A DNA stretch of 64,000 bases from Saccharopolyspora hordei (GCF_013410345.1 NZ_JACCFJ010000001.1:3633001-3697000); one strand, 5' to 3'. Counted from the first letter of the stretch, positions 1 through 8,797 are shown. A program made the numbers and translations. Notes: generated by a model from the sequence alone, not told the origin.

Positions 1-263
1 TGCCGATCCCGCCGTTCGAGGCCGGGGTCGAGGTGCCGCCGGGGTCGGGCGCGGAGCGGTGGACCAGCTGGACGCCGTTCACCTACCCGTTCAACATGAC
101 CCAGCAGCCCGCCGCGAGCGTGCCCTGCGGGCGCACCGGCGAGGGACTGCCGATCGGGTTGCAGATCGTCGGTCCGCGGCACGCCGACGCCACGGTCCTG
201 CGCGCCGCCCGCGCCTTCGAGCACGCCCGCCCCTGGCACCGCGCTCCTCACCCGACCAGATGA
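1..263 (+). CDS. Amidase, C-terminal end (partial)
   Basis: The window opens inside this gene; about 86 C-terminal residues are visible, read in the frame whose codons start at base 3. The visible part resembles the end of the amidase-signature family (GatA, AtzF and related amide hydrolases): a PFNMTQQPAASVPCG segment followed by GLPIGLQIVGPRHAD, the usual last beta strand and substrate-pocket region. The catalytic Lys-Ser-Ser triad lies upstream, outside the window, so substrate and activity cannot be judged. It converges on the aldehyde dehydrogenase gene with a shared hairpin terminator between them. Confidence 0.8.
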   Translation, partial: PIPPFEAGVEVPPGSGAERWTSWTPFTYPFNMTQQPAASVPCGRTGEGLPIGLQIVGPRHADATVLRAARAFEHARPWHRAPHPTR

Positions 264-270
264 ACCCGAC

Positions 271-330
271 GAGGTGGAGGGCACCTCGCACCCACCGGGT
301 TGGCGAGAGGTGCCCTGCACTCCTCACCTC
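271..330. terminator. Bidirectional hairpin terminator
   Basis: Between two convergent genes. AGGGCACCT at 278-286 pairs perfectly with AGGTGCCCT at 308-316, and an outer GAGGTG (271-276) pairs with CACCTC (325-330). There is no clear U tract, as is common in actinobacteria. Confidence 0.65.
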
Positions 331-350
331 ATCGAGCGGCGGGGTCGTGG

Positions 351-1790
351 TCAGTCGTCGTCCCAGGCGGACATGACGTGCTTGATGCGGCTGTACTCCT
401 CCAGCCCGTAGCGGCCGAAGTCGCGGGCCGAGGCCGAGTGCTTGAAGCCGCTGTGCGGCATCTCCGCCGCCAGCGGGTGGTGGGTGTTGATCCACACCGT
501 GCCCGCCTGCAAGCGCCGCGAGACCCGCATGGCCCGCCCGTGGTCGCGCGTCCACACGCTCGCCGCCAGCCCGTAGCGCACGCCGTTGGCCAGCTGCACC
601 GCCTCGTCCTCGGTCTGGAACCGCTGCACCGTCAGCACCGGCCCCAGCAGCTCGTTCTGCACCAGCTCGTCGTCCTGCTCCACCCCGGCGACCACCGTCG
701 CCTCGTGGAAGAAGCCCCGCTCGCCGCGGCGGTTGCCGCCGGCGAGGATCTCCGCGTGGTCGGGCAGCCGGGCCAGGTGCGCCTGCACCAGCTCCAGTTG
801 GCCGAGGCTGTTGAGCGGGCCGAACGCGGCGTCGGGGTCCTGCGGCGGCCCCGGGCGCATCTCGCGCGCCCACCGCACCAGCTCGGCCAGCAGGTCCTCG
901 TACACGCCCGGTCCGGCCAGCACCCGGCTGGCCGCCGTGCAGCTCTGGCCGGCGTTGCCGAACGCCGCCACCGCGATCCGCCGGGCCGCGCGCGCCACGT
1001 CGGCGTCGTCGAACACCACCGCCGGGGCCTTGCCGCCGAGCTGCAGGTGGGCGCGCTTGAGATCGGCCGCCGCCGAGCCCGCGACCTCCATGCCCGACCG
1101 GACCGTGCCGGTGATCGAGAACATGCCCGGCACCTCGTGCGCCACCATGGCGCGGCCGCTGTCCCGGTCGCCGCAGATCAGGTTCAGCACCCCGTCCGGC
1201 AGCTGCTCCCCCGCGATCTCGGCCAGGAGCACCGAGCTCACCGGGGTGGTCTCGGCCGGCTTGAGCACCACGGTGTTGCCCGCCGCCACCGCCGGGGCGA
1301 ACTTGGCCGCGGCCAGCAGCAGCGGGTGCGTCCAGGAGGTGACCTGCGCGCACACCCCGATGGGCTCGCGGCGGGCGAACGAGGTCATCCCCGGCTGGTA
1401 CTCGCCGGCGGCGCTGTCCTCCTGCACCCGCGCCGCCCCGGCGTAGAAGCGGATCAGGTCCACCGCCAGCGGCAGCTCGTCGTCGCGCACCACCGACCAC
1501 GGCTTGCCGGTGTTGCGGCACTCGGCCAGCACCAGCTCCTCGGCGCGGTCCTCCAGCGCGTCGGCGACCTCCAGCAGCGCGTGCTGCCGCTGCCGCGGCG
1601 TGGTCTGCGACCACGACTCGTACGCCGAGGCGGCCACCGCCATGACCGCGTCCACGTCCATCCAGCGCGTCAGCGGACTGCTGCCGTACTCCTCGCCGGT
1701 GCTCGGGTCGACCAGGGGCAGGGTCTCCCCCGCCAAGGTCCCCGCAGGTCCGCCGTCGACGTAGTTGTGCAGTTCCAGCGCCGTGGTCAC
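351..1790 (-). CDS. Aldehyde dehydrogenase family protein (aminobutyraldehyde dehydrogenase-like) with altered active site
   Basis: A 479-residue protein of the NAD(P)-dependent aldehyde dehydrogenase superfamily, closest in feel to gamma-aminobutyraldehyde dehydrogenases (PatD/YdcW). I start it at GTG 1790 because GGAGG lies five bases upstream; an in-frame ATG at 1802 lies within that ribosome-site region. The nucleophile is present (Cys284 in GNAGQSCTAAS), as is the ELLGPV motif. Two other catalytic positions differ: the oxyanion-hole Asn of the usual WN[FY]P is Thr154 (WTHP), and the general-base Glu of LELGGK is Gln250 (LQLGGKAP). The 34-residue spacing from Gln250 to Cys284 equals the classical Glu-Cys spacing, so the alignment is firm. 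The enzyme may be slow, may have another reaction, or may be a binding protein. Confidence 0.9.
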   Translation of the reverse strand: MTTALELHNYVDGGPAGTLAGETLPLVDPSTGEEYGSSPLTRWMDVDAVMAVAASAYESWSQTTPRQRQHALLEVADALEDRAEELVLAECRNTGKPWSVVRDDELPLAVDLIRFYAGAARVQEDSAAGEYQPGMTSFARREPIGVCAQVTSWTHPLLLAAAKFAPAVAAGNTVVLKPAETTPVSSVLLAEIAGEQLPDGVLNLICGDRDSGRAMVAHEVPGMFSITGTVRSGMEVAGSAAADLKRAHLQLGGKAPAVVFDDADVARAARRIAVAAFGNAGQSCTAASRVLAGPGVYEDLLAELVRWAREMRPGPPQDPDAAFGPLNSLGQLELVQAHLARLPDHAEILAGGNRRGERGFFHEATVVAGVEQDDELVQNELLGPVLTVQRFQTEDEAVQLANGVRYGLAASVWTRDHGRAMRVSRRLQAGTVWINTHHPLAAEMPHSGFKHSASARDFGRYGLEEYSRIKHVMSAWDDD

Positions 1791-1908
1791 GACAACCTCC
1801 ATCGCTGGGCCGACCGCCGCTGGCCGACCGGGTCCGCGTCCGCCGCTCGACCCTAACGGCACCACCGCGCCCGCGTGGCGCAACACGGCCCCGGCGCGGC
1901 CACCGCGC

Positions 1909-3192
1909 TCAGCCGGCGCAACGCCGGTCCCGCAGCCACCACTGCGCCACCGTGCCGACCGCCACCAGCACCAGCACCGGCGCGAACGCCCAGCGGTAGG
2001 CCTGCGCGGAGGGCAGGGACGACACGAGCTGCAGCACCACGCCCACCAGCAGTTGGATGAGCACCGAGGCGCTGAACCCGCCCATGTTGACCACCCCGGT
2101 GGCGGTCCCGGAGCGGTGCTCGGCGTTGGCCATCCGGGCCCCGTCGAAGGCCAGCATCGCCGCACCGCCGCCGAGGCCGATGACCACGAGCGCCACCACC
2201 AGCAGCGGCATCGGCAGCACACCGGGCCAGCCGACCAGCAGCGCCCACACCGCCACCACGGCGCAGGACAGGCCCAGCGTGAACCGGTCGCGCCGCACCG
2301 GGCGGCCGGAGATGAACTGCCCGGCGAACCAGGACCCGGCGATGAAGCCCACGACGCTGATCAGCAGCAGCGACCCGACCTCGGCCTGGCCGTGCCCCTG
2401 CGACTCGGTCAGCCACGGCCCGCCCCACAGCGTGGTCACCGCGACGAACTGCGCCATGAGCACGAAGTGCACCCAGAACGAGTGCTTGGTGCCGCGCTGG
2501 GCGCAGACGTGGCGCAGGGTGTGCGCGATCCGCTCCGGCTCCGGCGCGGGCTCGTCGGAGACCGCGGCCCGCGCGGGCCGGTCGCGGATCGCCAGCCCCG
2601 CCGCGGCCGCCAGTGCGGCGGTGAGCACGGCGGCCCCGGTGAAGGTGGGCACCCAGCCCAGGCCGTGCAGGGCCAGGCCCAGCGGCAGCGTGGAGACAAC
2701 CTGCCCCAGCCCGCCGGCCAGGCCGGTGATCGCCGCGACCCGGCCGAACCGGTGCGGCGGGAACCAGTGCGCGGCCAGCCGCAGCACGTTGGTGAACATG
2801 AAGGCGTCGCCGAAGCCGATGAGCACCCGGCCGACGATCCCGCCGACGATCGAGCCGCTCACCGCGAACACCGCGGACCCGGCGGCCAGCGCCACCATGC
2901 CGCCGGTGATCACCTTCCGCGGCCCCAGCCGGTCGGCCAGCAGCCCGGACGGCACCTGCAGCACCAGGTAGATGCCCAGCTGCAGGGCGGAGAACAGCGA
3001 GAGCACCGCCGGGCCGATCGCGAAGCGGTGCAGCGCTTCGGGGGCGGCGACGCCGAGGCTGGCGCGGTGGAACAGCGCCGCGCAGTAGCAGAGCGCGCCC
3101 AGCCCCCACACGAGCCAAGCCGTGCGCGAGGGGCTGTTGACGTGATCGACCCGCGGTCCGGCGGGGTGCGGGGCGGTGGCCGTGCCGGACAA
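1909..3192 (-). CDS. MFS transporter
   Basis: A 427-residue major facilitator superfamily transporter with about twelve hydrophobic segments. The motif-A-like stretch GLLADRLGPRKV follows the second helix, and a polar loop near residues 205-225 (RDRPARAAVSDEPAPEPE) separates two six-helix halves. The start is a TTG at 3192, chosen because AGGAG sits seven bases upstream. It is divergent from an FCD-type GntR regulator, with a perfect inverted repeat between them, so it is probably controlled by that regulator, and its substrate is likely a carboxylate or similar small metabolite that acts as ligand. The substrate itself cannot be read from the sequence. Confidence 0.88.
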   Translation of the reverse strand: MSGTATAPHPAGPRVDHVNSPSRTAWLVWGLGALCYCAALFHRASLGVAAPEALHRFAIGPAVLSLFSALQLGIYLVLQVPSGLLADRLGPRKVITGGMVALAAGSAVFAVSGSIVGGIVGRVLIGFGDAFMFTNVLRLAAHWFPPHRFGRVAAITGLAGGLGQVVSTLPLGLALHGLGWVPTFTGAAVLTAALAAAAGLAIRDRPARAAVSDEPAPEPERIAHTLRHVCAQRGTKHSFWVHFVLMAQFVAVTTLWGGPWLTESQGHGQAEVGSLLLISVVGFIAGSWFAGQFISGRPVRRDRFTLGLSCAVVAVWALLVGWPGVLPMPLLVVALVVIGLGGGAAMLAFDGARMANAEHRSGTATGVVNMGGFSASVLIQLLVGVVLQLVSSLPSAQAYRWAFAPVLVLVAVGTVAQWWLRDRRCAG

Positions 3193-3211
3193 CTCGTGAC
3201 TCCTCTCCCAG

Positions 3212-3238
3212 AACTTGTATCCATCTTAGATACAAGTT
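3212..3238. promoter_or_regulatory. Inverted-repeat operator for the adjacent GntR regulator
   Basis: AACTTGTATC (3212-3221) and GATACAAGTT (3229-3238) are perfect 10-base inverted repeats around a 7-base AT-rich spacer. It lies in the short divergent region between the MFS gene and the FCD regulator, 20-50 bases from both starts, and is markedly more AT-rich than its surroundings. This is the expected place for autoregulation plus control of the transporter. The assignment to this regulator is inference. Confidence 0.75.
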
Positions 3239-3259
3239 GGGTGGAAGTACGATGACCCC

Positions 3260-3979
3260 GTGTCGAGCGCAACACCACGCGAAACCGTGTCCTCCACCAC
3301 CGCGACCTCGGGCGCAGCGCCCGAGCCACCCGCCGCCGACCGGGCCTACCAGCACGTCAAGGCCGGGCTGCTGGACGGCAGCTACCCGGACGGCGAGCTG
3401 CTGTCCGAGGGCGAGGTGGCCGCCGCGCTGCAGATGTCCCGCACCCCCGTGCGCGAGGCCTTCCTGCGGCTGCAGACCGAAGGCTTCCTGCGGCTGTACC
3501 CCAAGCGGGGCGCCCTCGTCGTCCCGGTCACCCCGAACGAAGCCCGCGCCGTGGTGGAAGCCCGCCTGGCGCTGGAGAGCTTCGCCATCGACAAGCTCGC
3601 CCTGCAGGGCGGCGGGGCGATGACCGCCGTCGGCGAGGAACTGGCCGAGCACCCGGCCTGCGACACCACCGAGCTCAGCGACGCCGCCATGCACGAAGCC
3701 GACCGCGCCTTCCACGCCACGCTGGTCGCCGCGGCCGGCAACCCCGTGGTCGCGGACCTCTACAACGCCCTGCGCGACAAGCAGATGCGCATCACCGCCA
3801 CCGCCCGCACCCACACCGCGCGCTCCCGCATCAACCACCAGCACGGCCAGCTGGCGGCCGCGCTGCGCGACGGCGACCCGGAGCTGGCCAAGACCCGCCT
3901 CCGTGAGCACCTGCTCGGCACGGTCCGCGCCTTCGGCATCGCCGGCGGCCCCTACCTCGATCCCGGCTCCGAGCTCTGA
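3260..3979 (+). CDS. GntR-family regulator, FCD subfamily
   Basis: A 239-residue transcription factor. Residues about 25-90 are the winged helix of the GntR family (AYQHVKAGLLDGSY, then LSEGEVAAALQMSRTPVREAFLRLQTEGFL); the rest is the all-helical FCD ligand domain, with HEADRAFHATLV and the late EHLLGTVR segment that normally supplies metal or ligand contacts. FCD regulators usually bind small carboxylates and release DNA. Start is GTG at 3260, beginning with a low-complexity Ser/Thr/Pro stretch. The operator at 3212-3238 lies just upstream. Confidence 0.9.
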   Translation: MSSATPRETVSSTTATSGAAPEPPAADRAYQHVKAGLLDGSYPDGELLSEGEVAAALQMSRTPVREAFLRLQTEGFLRLYPKRGALVVPVTPNEARAVVEARLALESFAIDKLALQGGGAMTAVGEELAEHPACDTTELSDAAMHEADRAFHATLVAAAGNPVVADLYNALRDKQMRITATARTHTARSRINHQHGQLAAALRDGDPELAKTRLREHLLGTVRAFGIAGGPYLDPGSEL

Positions 3980-4022
3980 CGATCGTTCCTGCGCCTCCGG
4001 TGCGACGCGCTCCCGAGCAGTA

Positions 4023-4042
4023 ATTTCACTCGACACTGAAGC
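4023..4042 (+). promoter_or_regulatory. 20-base motif shared with 12933-12952
   Basis: ATTTCACTCGACACTGAAGC lies about 65 bases upstream of the AraC-type gene and matches 18 of 20 bases with a second copy upstream of the GNAT gene. The role is unknown; it may be a regulator site or part of a promoter. Confidence 0.35.
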
Positions 4043-4106
4043 GATCGTGACGACAAAACCGTGAGAGCGGAGCGACCGGCGACGGACGGCCGCCTACCCT
4101 CAGCCC

Positions 4107-4940
4107 GTGGCCTCGTCGCAGTACGTCAGAGCAACGCCGCCTCCCCCGCTGCGCCCACTGATCACCGAGATCAGCGGCTACCGGCTGCACTCCGCGCCCG
4201 GCGTGCACCGCGGCCTGCCCTCGCCGAGCCTGACCGCGATCATCGCGCTGGACGAGACCGTGGACGTCACCTTCGACACCGGCCACCAGCTGTCCTGCAC
4301 CGCCCTCGTCGGGGGCCTGCACAGCAGACCGGCGCACATCCCGTACGGCGAGCTCCAGCACGGCATCCAGCTCGAGCTCACCCCGCTCGGCGCCCGCGCC
4401 CTGCTCGGCGTGCCCGCCGCGGAGCTCGCCGGCACCGGCGCCGAGCTGGCCGACCTGCTCGGCCGGGCCTCCGCCGAGCTCACCGAGCGGCTGCGGCCGG
4501 CGGGCACGTGGAGCGAGCGGTTCGCGCTGCTCTGCACGGTGCTGCACCGCATCGCCGACCCCGCGTCGCTGCCCTCCCCCGAGCTGGACCGGGTCTGGCG
4601 GCGGCTGATCGAGAGCGACGGGCACGTGCCCATCGGCGAGCTGGCCGCCGCCGTCGGGTGGAGCCGCCAGCACCTCACCGCCCGGTTCCGCCGCGAGTTC
4701 GGCCCCTCCCCCAAGCTGCTGGCCCGCGTGCTGCGGTTCCAGGCCGCCCGCCGCCGCATCGTCACCGGCGCCCGGACCAGCCTCGCCGACATCGCCGCCG
4801 ACTGCGGCTACACCGACCAGGCCCACTTCAACCGGGACTGGCGGGAGTTCAGCGGGATGGCGCCGTCGCAGTGGATCGCCGAGGAGCTTCCATTCGTCCA
4901 AGGCGCGCAGCACCTCGGCGACGCACCCTGGGTGGCATGA
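4107..4940 (+). CDS. AraC-family transcriptional regulator
   Basis: A 277-residue regulator starting at GTG 4107. The C-terminal third (about residues 165-265) carries the two helix-turn-helix units of the AraC/XylS family: IGELAAAVGWSRQHLTARFRREFG, then SLADIAADCGYTDQAHFNRDWREFSGMAPSQW. The N-terminal half is a variable sensory domain of the DUF6597 or cupin-like kind often paired with this head. The next gene starts at the ATGA overlap with its stop, so the VOC protein is co-translated and may be its target or partner. Confidence 0.88.
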   Translation: MASSQYVRATPPPPLRPLITEISGYRLHSAPGVHRGLPSPSLTAIIALDETVDVTFDTGHQLSCTALVGGLHSRPAHIPYGELQHGIQLELTPLGARALLGVPAAELAGTGAELADLLGRASAELTERLRPAGTWSERFALLCTVLHRIADPASLPSPELDRVWRRLIESDGHVPIGELAAAVGWSRQHLTARFRREFGPSPKLLARVLRFQAARRRIVTGARTSLADIAADCGYTDQAHFNRDWREFSGMAPSQWIAEELPFVQGAQHLGDAPWVA

Positions 4941-5341
4941 CGACGAACGAGCCACCGATCGGGCTCTGGCCCGTGGTCCCCTACGCCGACCGGGAGGCGG
5001 GCATCCGCTTCCTGGTGGAAGCCTTCGGCTTCGAGGAGTCCCTGGTCGTGCCCGGCCACGACGGCGAGGTCGTGCACGCCGAGCTCCGCTGGCCGGAGGG
5101 CGGCGGCGTCATGATCGGCACCTGCGACCCGGCCAACCCGTTCGCCAGGCCGAAGGGGTCAGCCAACACCTACGCGGTCACCGCCGAGCCCGACGCGCTG
5201 CACGAGCGGGCCGTGGCCGCCGGTGCGGAGACCGTCTCCGCGCCGCACGACGAGGACTACGGCTCCCGCGAGTTCTCCGTCCGCGACCCCGAGGGCAACA
5301 CCTGGAGCTTCGGCACCTACGCCGGCCACGTGCCGGGGTGA
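4937..5341 (+). CDS. VOC family protein (glyoxalase/bleomycin-resistance fold)
   Basis: A 134-residue protein with the vicinal-oxygen-chelate fold: two beta-alpha-beta-beta-beta modules, an N-terminal part with YADREAGIRFLVEAFGFEE and a C-terminal part ending SREFSVRDPEGNTWSFGTY. The DPEGN motif is typical. Such proteins act as dioxygenases, isomerases or drug-binding proteins, and the reaction cannot be told here. Its ATG overlaps the stop of the AraC-type gene by four bases, so the two form an operon. Confidence 0.85.
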   Translation: MTTNEPPIGLWPVVPYADREAGIRFLVEAFGFEESLVVPGHDGEVVHAELRWPEGGGVMIGTCDPANPFARPKGSANTYAVTAEPDALHERAVAAGAETVSAPHDEDYGSREFSVRDPEGNTWSFGTYAGHVPG

Positions 5342-5361
5342 TCGTCCACGGAGAGCAGTGG

Positions 5362-5389
5362 GGGCGCCCGCTCGTGCCAGCGGGCGCCC
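5362..5389. terminator. Hairpin terminator between convergent genes
   Basis: GGGCGCCCGCT (5362-5372) and AGCGGGCGCCC (5379-5389) form a perfect 11-base stem with a 6-base loop, between the VOC gene and the SPFH gene. Confidence 0.75.
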
Positions 5390-5405
5390 GCAGTCGTGCT
5401 CTCGG

Positions 5406-6554
5406 TCAGCCGGGCTGGCCCGGCCGCGGAGCCTGGTCGCCCAGCGTCGGGCCGGGCACCTCCTTGCGCGCGACGGCCTCGGCCTCGCGCACCGCCTCGG
5501 CGACCTCCGGCGGGGTGGAGGTGTCGAACCAGGACTTGACCGACTCCTCGTCCTCCTCCGGCGCCGTGCTCGGCGGCTCCTCCTCCGGCGGCTCGTAGCG
5601 GAACACACCGTCCTCGCCCGGGGCACCGAGCATCCGCGCGAAGCCCTCCAGGGACTTGCCGAACTCGCTGGGCACCACCCACACCTTGTTGGCGTCGCCC
5701 TGCGCCATCTGCGGCAGCGTCTGCAGGTACTGGTAGGCCAGCAGCTCCGGGGTCGGCTTGCCGCGCTTGACCGCCGCGAAGACCTTCTCGATCGCCTTGG
5801 CCTGGCCCTGCGCCTGCAGGTAGCGGCTGGCCCGCTCACCCTGCGCCCGCAGGATGCTGGACTGCCGCTCGGCCTCCGCGGCCAGGATCGCCGCCTGCTT
5901 CTGGCCCTCGGCCGCCAGGATCGCGGCCTGCTTCTGCCCCTCAGCGGTCTTGATCGCCGACTCCCGCTCGCCCTCGGCGTTGAGGATCATGGCGCGCTTC
6001 TCCCGGTCGGCGCGCATCTGCTTCTCCATCGAGTCCTGGATCGACGGAGGCGGGTCGATCGCCTTGAGCTCCACCCGCGCGACCCGGATGCCCCACCGGC
6101 CGGTCTCCTGGTCCAGCACCCCGCGCAGCTGCGTGTTGATCGCGTCGCGGGAGGTCAGCGTCTCCTCCAGGCTCATCGCGCCGACCACGTTGCGCAGCGT
6201 GGTGGTGGTCAGCTGCTCCACCGCGACGATGTAGTTGGAGATCTCGTACACCGCCGACCGCGAGTCGGTGACCTGGAAGTACACCACCGTGTCGATCGAC
6301 ACCGTCAGGTTGTCCTGGGTGATCACCGGCTGCGGCGGGAACGACACCACCTGCTCGCGCAGGTCGATGCGGGCGCGCACCCGGTCCAGGAACGGCACCA
6401 GGAAGTTCAGTCCCGGCTCGGCCACCGTGCGGAACTTGCCCAGGCGCTCGACCACGGCCGTCTGGGCCTGCGGCACCACCATCACCGACTTCACCGCGAT
6501 GATCAGCACCAGCAGCACGACGACCGCCAGCACGATCAGTCCACTCAATTCCAC
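5406..6554 (-). CDS. SPFH/Band 7 membrane protein (stomatin/QmcA-like)
   Basis: A 382-residue membrane-anchored scaffold protein. One N-terminal hydrophobic helix (about residues 3-25) is followed by the SPFH domain (VVPQAQTAVVERLGKF through VELKAIDPPPSIQDSMEKQM, about 25-190). A long charged coiled coil comes next, with two tandem AEGQKQAAIL units near residues 200-222, then an acidic Pro/Glu-rich tail. SPFH proteins oligomerise in membrane microdomains and act with NfeD partners; here nfeD is directly upstream with a 12-base gap. Start is GTG 6554. Confidence 0.93.
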   Translation of the reverse strand: MELSGLIVLAVVVLLVLIIAVKSVMVVPQAQTAVVERLGKFRTVAEPGLNFLVPFLDRVRARIDLREQVVSFPPQPVITQDNLTVSIDTVVYFQVTDSRSAVYEISNYIVAVEQLTTTTLRNVVGAMSLEETLTSRDAINTQLRGVLDQETGRWGIRVARVELKAIDPPPSIQDSMEKQMRADREKRAMILNAEGERESAIKTAEGQKQAAILAAEGQKQAAILAAEAERQSSILRAQGERASRYLQAQGQAKAIEKVFAAVKRGKPTPELLAYQYLQTLPQMAQGDANKVWVVPSEFGKSLEGFARMLGAPGEDGVFRYEPPEEEPPSTAPEEDEESVKSWFDTSTPPEVAEAVREAEAVARKEVPGPTLGDQAPRPGQPG

Positions 6555-6566
6555 ACCCTCATCTCC

Positions 6567-6998
6567 TCACGGCTCGGCCGACACCACTGCCGTCGCCCCA
6601 GCGATCTCGATCACGGTGACCGTCTGTCCTGCCTGGATCACCTGCGTCTCGTCCAACGCCCGCGCCGACCACAGGTCGCCGTCGATGCGCACCCTTCCAC
6701 CGTGGACGTCCACTGTGGATTCGGCCACCGCCCGCTTGCCCACCAGGGCGTCCACACCGGTCTTGATCTCCAGCGGGTGGCTCAGCCGGCGCTTGAGCGC
6801 CGGGCGCGCGACGAAGATCAGTCCCAGGCCCAGCACGGCGAAGACCGCGGCGTCCACCACCAACGACGCGCCCAGCGCGGAGGCCGCGGCAGCGCCCAGT
6901 GCTGCGGCCCCGAGCATCACCAGGACGAACTCGCCGGAGAGCACCTCGGCAGCGACCAGCAGCACCCCGGCGATCAACCACAGCAACGCGGGCGTCAT
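6567..6998 (-). CDS. NfeD family membrane protein
   Basis: A 143-residue short NfeD-type protein. Three or four hydrophobic helices span about residues 3-65, then the C-terminal OB-fold domain (LVGKRAVAESTVDVHGGRVRIDGDLWSARAL...VTVIEIAGATAVV, about 82-143). The form without a protease domain normally works with an SPFH/stomatin partner, which is the next gene in the same operon. The role in membrane organisation is inferred from the family. Confidence 0.92.
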   Translation of the reverse strand: MTPALLWLIAGVLLVAAEVLSGEFVLVMLGAAALGAAAASALGASLVVDAAVFAVLGLGLIFVARPALKRRLSHPLEIKTGVDALVGKRAVAESTVDVHGGRVRIDGDLWSARALDETQVIQAGQTVTVIEIAGATAVVSAEP

Positions 6999-7069
6999 GC
7001 CCCCATGGTGGCAGACCGCGCACCGCGGCGAGAGCAGTCGCGTCCGGCGTGATCAACGCGTGATGCGGT

Positions 7070-7885
7070 TCAGCGCTCCGGCGAGTCGGCCGTCACGAAG
7101 TCGATGAGCCGCTCCACCGCGCCCAGCAACGGCGGCTCGACGTCGCGGAAGCCGGACACCGCGGCCAGCACCCGACGCCACCCGTCGGCGGGCTCGCCCC
7201 ACCCCAGCTGCGCGCACACCCCGCTCTTCCAGTCGACACCGCGCGGCACCCGGGGCCAGGCGTCGATCCCGAGCACCCGCGGCTTCACCGCCTCCCAGAC
7301 GTCGACGAACGGGTGGCCGGTGACGAGCACGTGCGGATCGTCGATGGCCTCCACCAGCCGGGACTCCTTGCTCCCCGGCACCAGGTGGTCGACCAGCACC
7401 CCGACCCGGCGGCCCGGTCCCGGGCCGAACTCGGCGAGCAGGCCGGGCAGCTCGTCCACGCCGCCCAGCGGCTCCACCACCACGCCCTCCACCCGCAGGT
7501 CGTGGCCCCAGATCCGCTCCACCAGCTCGGCGTCGTGCAGGCCCTCCACCCAGATGCGGCTCGCCCGGGCGGTGCGCGCCCGCAGCCCCTCCACGCGCAC
7601 CGAGCCCGACGCCGAGCGCCCGGGCCCGCGCGGCGCCGCGGCGCGGACCGGGACCAACGTCGCCGGCTTGCCCTCGTGCAGGAACGCCGCCGGGCGCATC
7701 GGGAACACCCGCTGGTTGCCGTGCCGGTCCTCCAGCACCACGGTGTCCTTCTCCACCCGCACCACCGCGCCGCAGAACCCGCTGGCGGGGTCTTCGACCA
7801 CCAGCCCCGGTTCGGCGGGGACCTCGGGCACCTTCGTGCGGCGCGGACCCGCGAGGACGTCCTTGCCGTAGTCAACCGAACGCAC
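7070..7885 (-). CDS. DUF3097 family protein
   Basis: A 271-residue protein of the actinobacterial DUF3097 family, recognised from MRSVDYGKDVLAG, the central GLHDAELVERIWGHDLRVEGVVVEPLGG, and VLVDHLVPGSKESRL. The middle part resembles a Toprim-like fold (conserved Glu near the start, DH near the end), so a nucleic-acid-related role is possible but unproven. Start is GTG 7885. The opposite-strand neighbour starts 138 bases away, so the gap holds divergent promoters. Confidence 0.85.
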   Translation of the reverse strand: MRSVDYGKDVLAGPRRTKVPEVPAEPGLVVEDPASGFCGAVVRVEKDTVVLEDRHGNQRVFPMRPAAFLHEGKPATLVPVRAAAPRGPGRSASGSVRVEGLRARTARASRIWVEGLHDAELVERIWGHDLRVEGVVVEPLGGVDELPGLLAEFGPGPGRRVGVLVDHLVPGSKESRLVEAIDDPHVLVTGHPFVDVWEAVKPRVLGIDAWPRVPRGVDWKSGVCAQLGWGEPADGWRRVLAAVSGFRDVEPPLLGAVERLIDFVTADSPER

Positions 7886-8023
7886 GAGGCCTGACGGTAG
7901 TCCGATCGGTGGACGTGCGGGGTGCGGCGCGCCGCGCGGAGCGGATCACACTCGCCCTCCCCCGACGAGCGCCGCGCGAGCGGATCCGTACCCTTTCTCC
8001 ACGTGCCTTGCCCAAGCGCCACG

Positions 8024-8797
8024 ATGGTTGTCTGGACGTCCGCCTGGCTGCACGGTGCAGCCGCCTCGGACGACGTGCTCGACGCCCTGCAGACCTGGGC
8101 CGAAGCGCAGGAAGTCCGCGCCGCTGACGAGGACCTGGCCGCGCGCCTGGAGCTCCCCGGCCCCGACGACACCCCCGCCGGTCCCGCGCTGCTGCTGGCC
8201 GCGCTGCGCAAGGCCGGGGCGTCCAACGGCGAGCTCGTGCTGCCCATCCCCGGCGACGCCCGCGGACTCGGCGGGTCGAGCCCGTTCGCGAAGCTGGCCA
8301 TGCGCACCGGCGAGGCCGTGGTGCTGCCCAACGCCGGGCTGGGCCTGGTCCCCGAACGCGTCGCCGAGGGGATCCTGCGCTGGACCGTGTTCGGCGTGGG
8401 CGAGCTGCCGCCGTTCGAGCACCTGCCGATCGGCGAGGCCGAGCACGGCATGGCCTCGGCGATGCGCGAAGCCGCCACCGCGCTGATCGAACTCGGTGTC
8501 GCCAAGCAGCGCCCGGGGGTGCGCGAGGAGATCGCCGCGACGGTGGCCTCCCGGCCGGCCCCCGACTGGCCCGCGGACGTGCCGCAGCGCACGCTGCGCA
8601 TCCTGCAGCGCGCCGCCGAGGTCGAGGCGATCCTGTGGGTTGCCACCGACGACTCGCCGGGCGGGGCCCTGTCCGCCTCGGCGATCCGCGCCCGCACCGA
8701 CGCGCTGCGCCCGCTGTTCGACGCCGTCCGCGCCGCCCGCCGCGCCTCGGTCGCCGAGATGGTCCGCGTGCTGTCCGAGCGCGCCACCCGTTCCTGA
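8024..8797 (+). CDS. Conserved hypothetical protein
   Basis: A 257-residue soluble protein of unknown function. It begins MVVWTSAWLHGAAASDDVLDALQTWAE; the start is taken at ATG 8024 because homologous-looking sequence begins there, although an in-frame GTG at 8003 is possible and neither has a clear ribosome site. Mixed helix and strand with no membrane segment and no catalytic motif I recognise. The DUF3097 gene starts 138 bases away on the other strand, and the threonine dehydratase converges on its end. Confidence 0.75.
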   Translation: MVVWTSAWLHGAAASDDVLDALQTWAEAQEVRAADEDLAARLELPGPDDTPAGPALLLAALRKAGASNGELVLPIPGDARGLGGSSPFAKLAMRTGEAVVLPNAGLGLVPERVAEGILRWTVFGVGELPPFEHLPIGEAEHGMASAMREAATALIELGVAKQRPGVREEIAATVASRPAPDWPADVPQRTLRILQRAAEVEAILWVATDDSPGGALSASAIRARTDALRPLFDAVRAARRASVAEMVRVLSERATRS

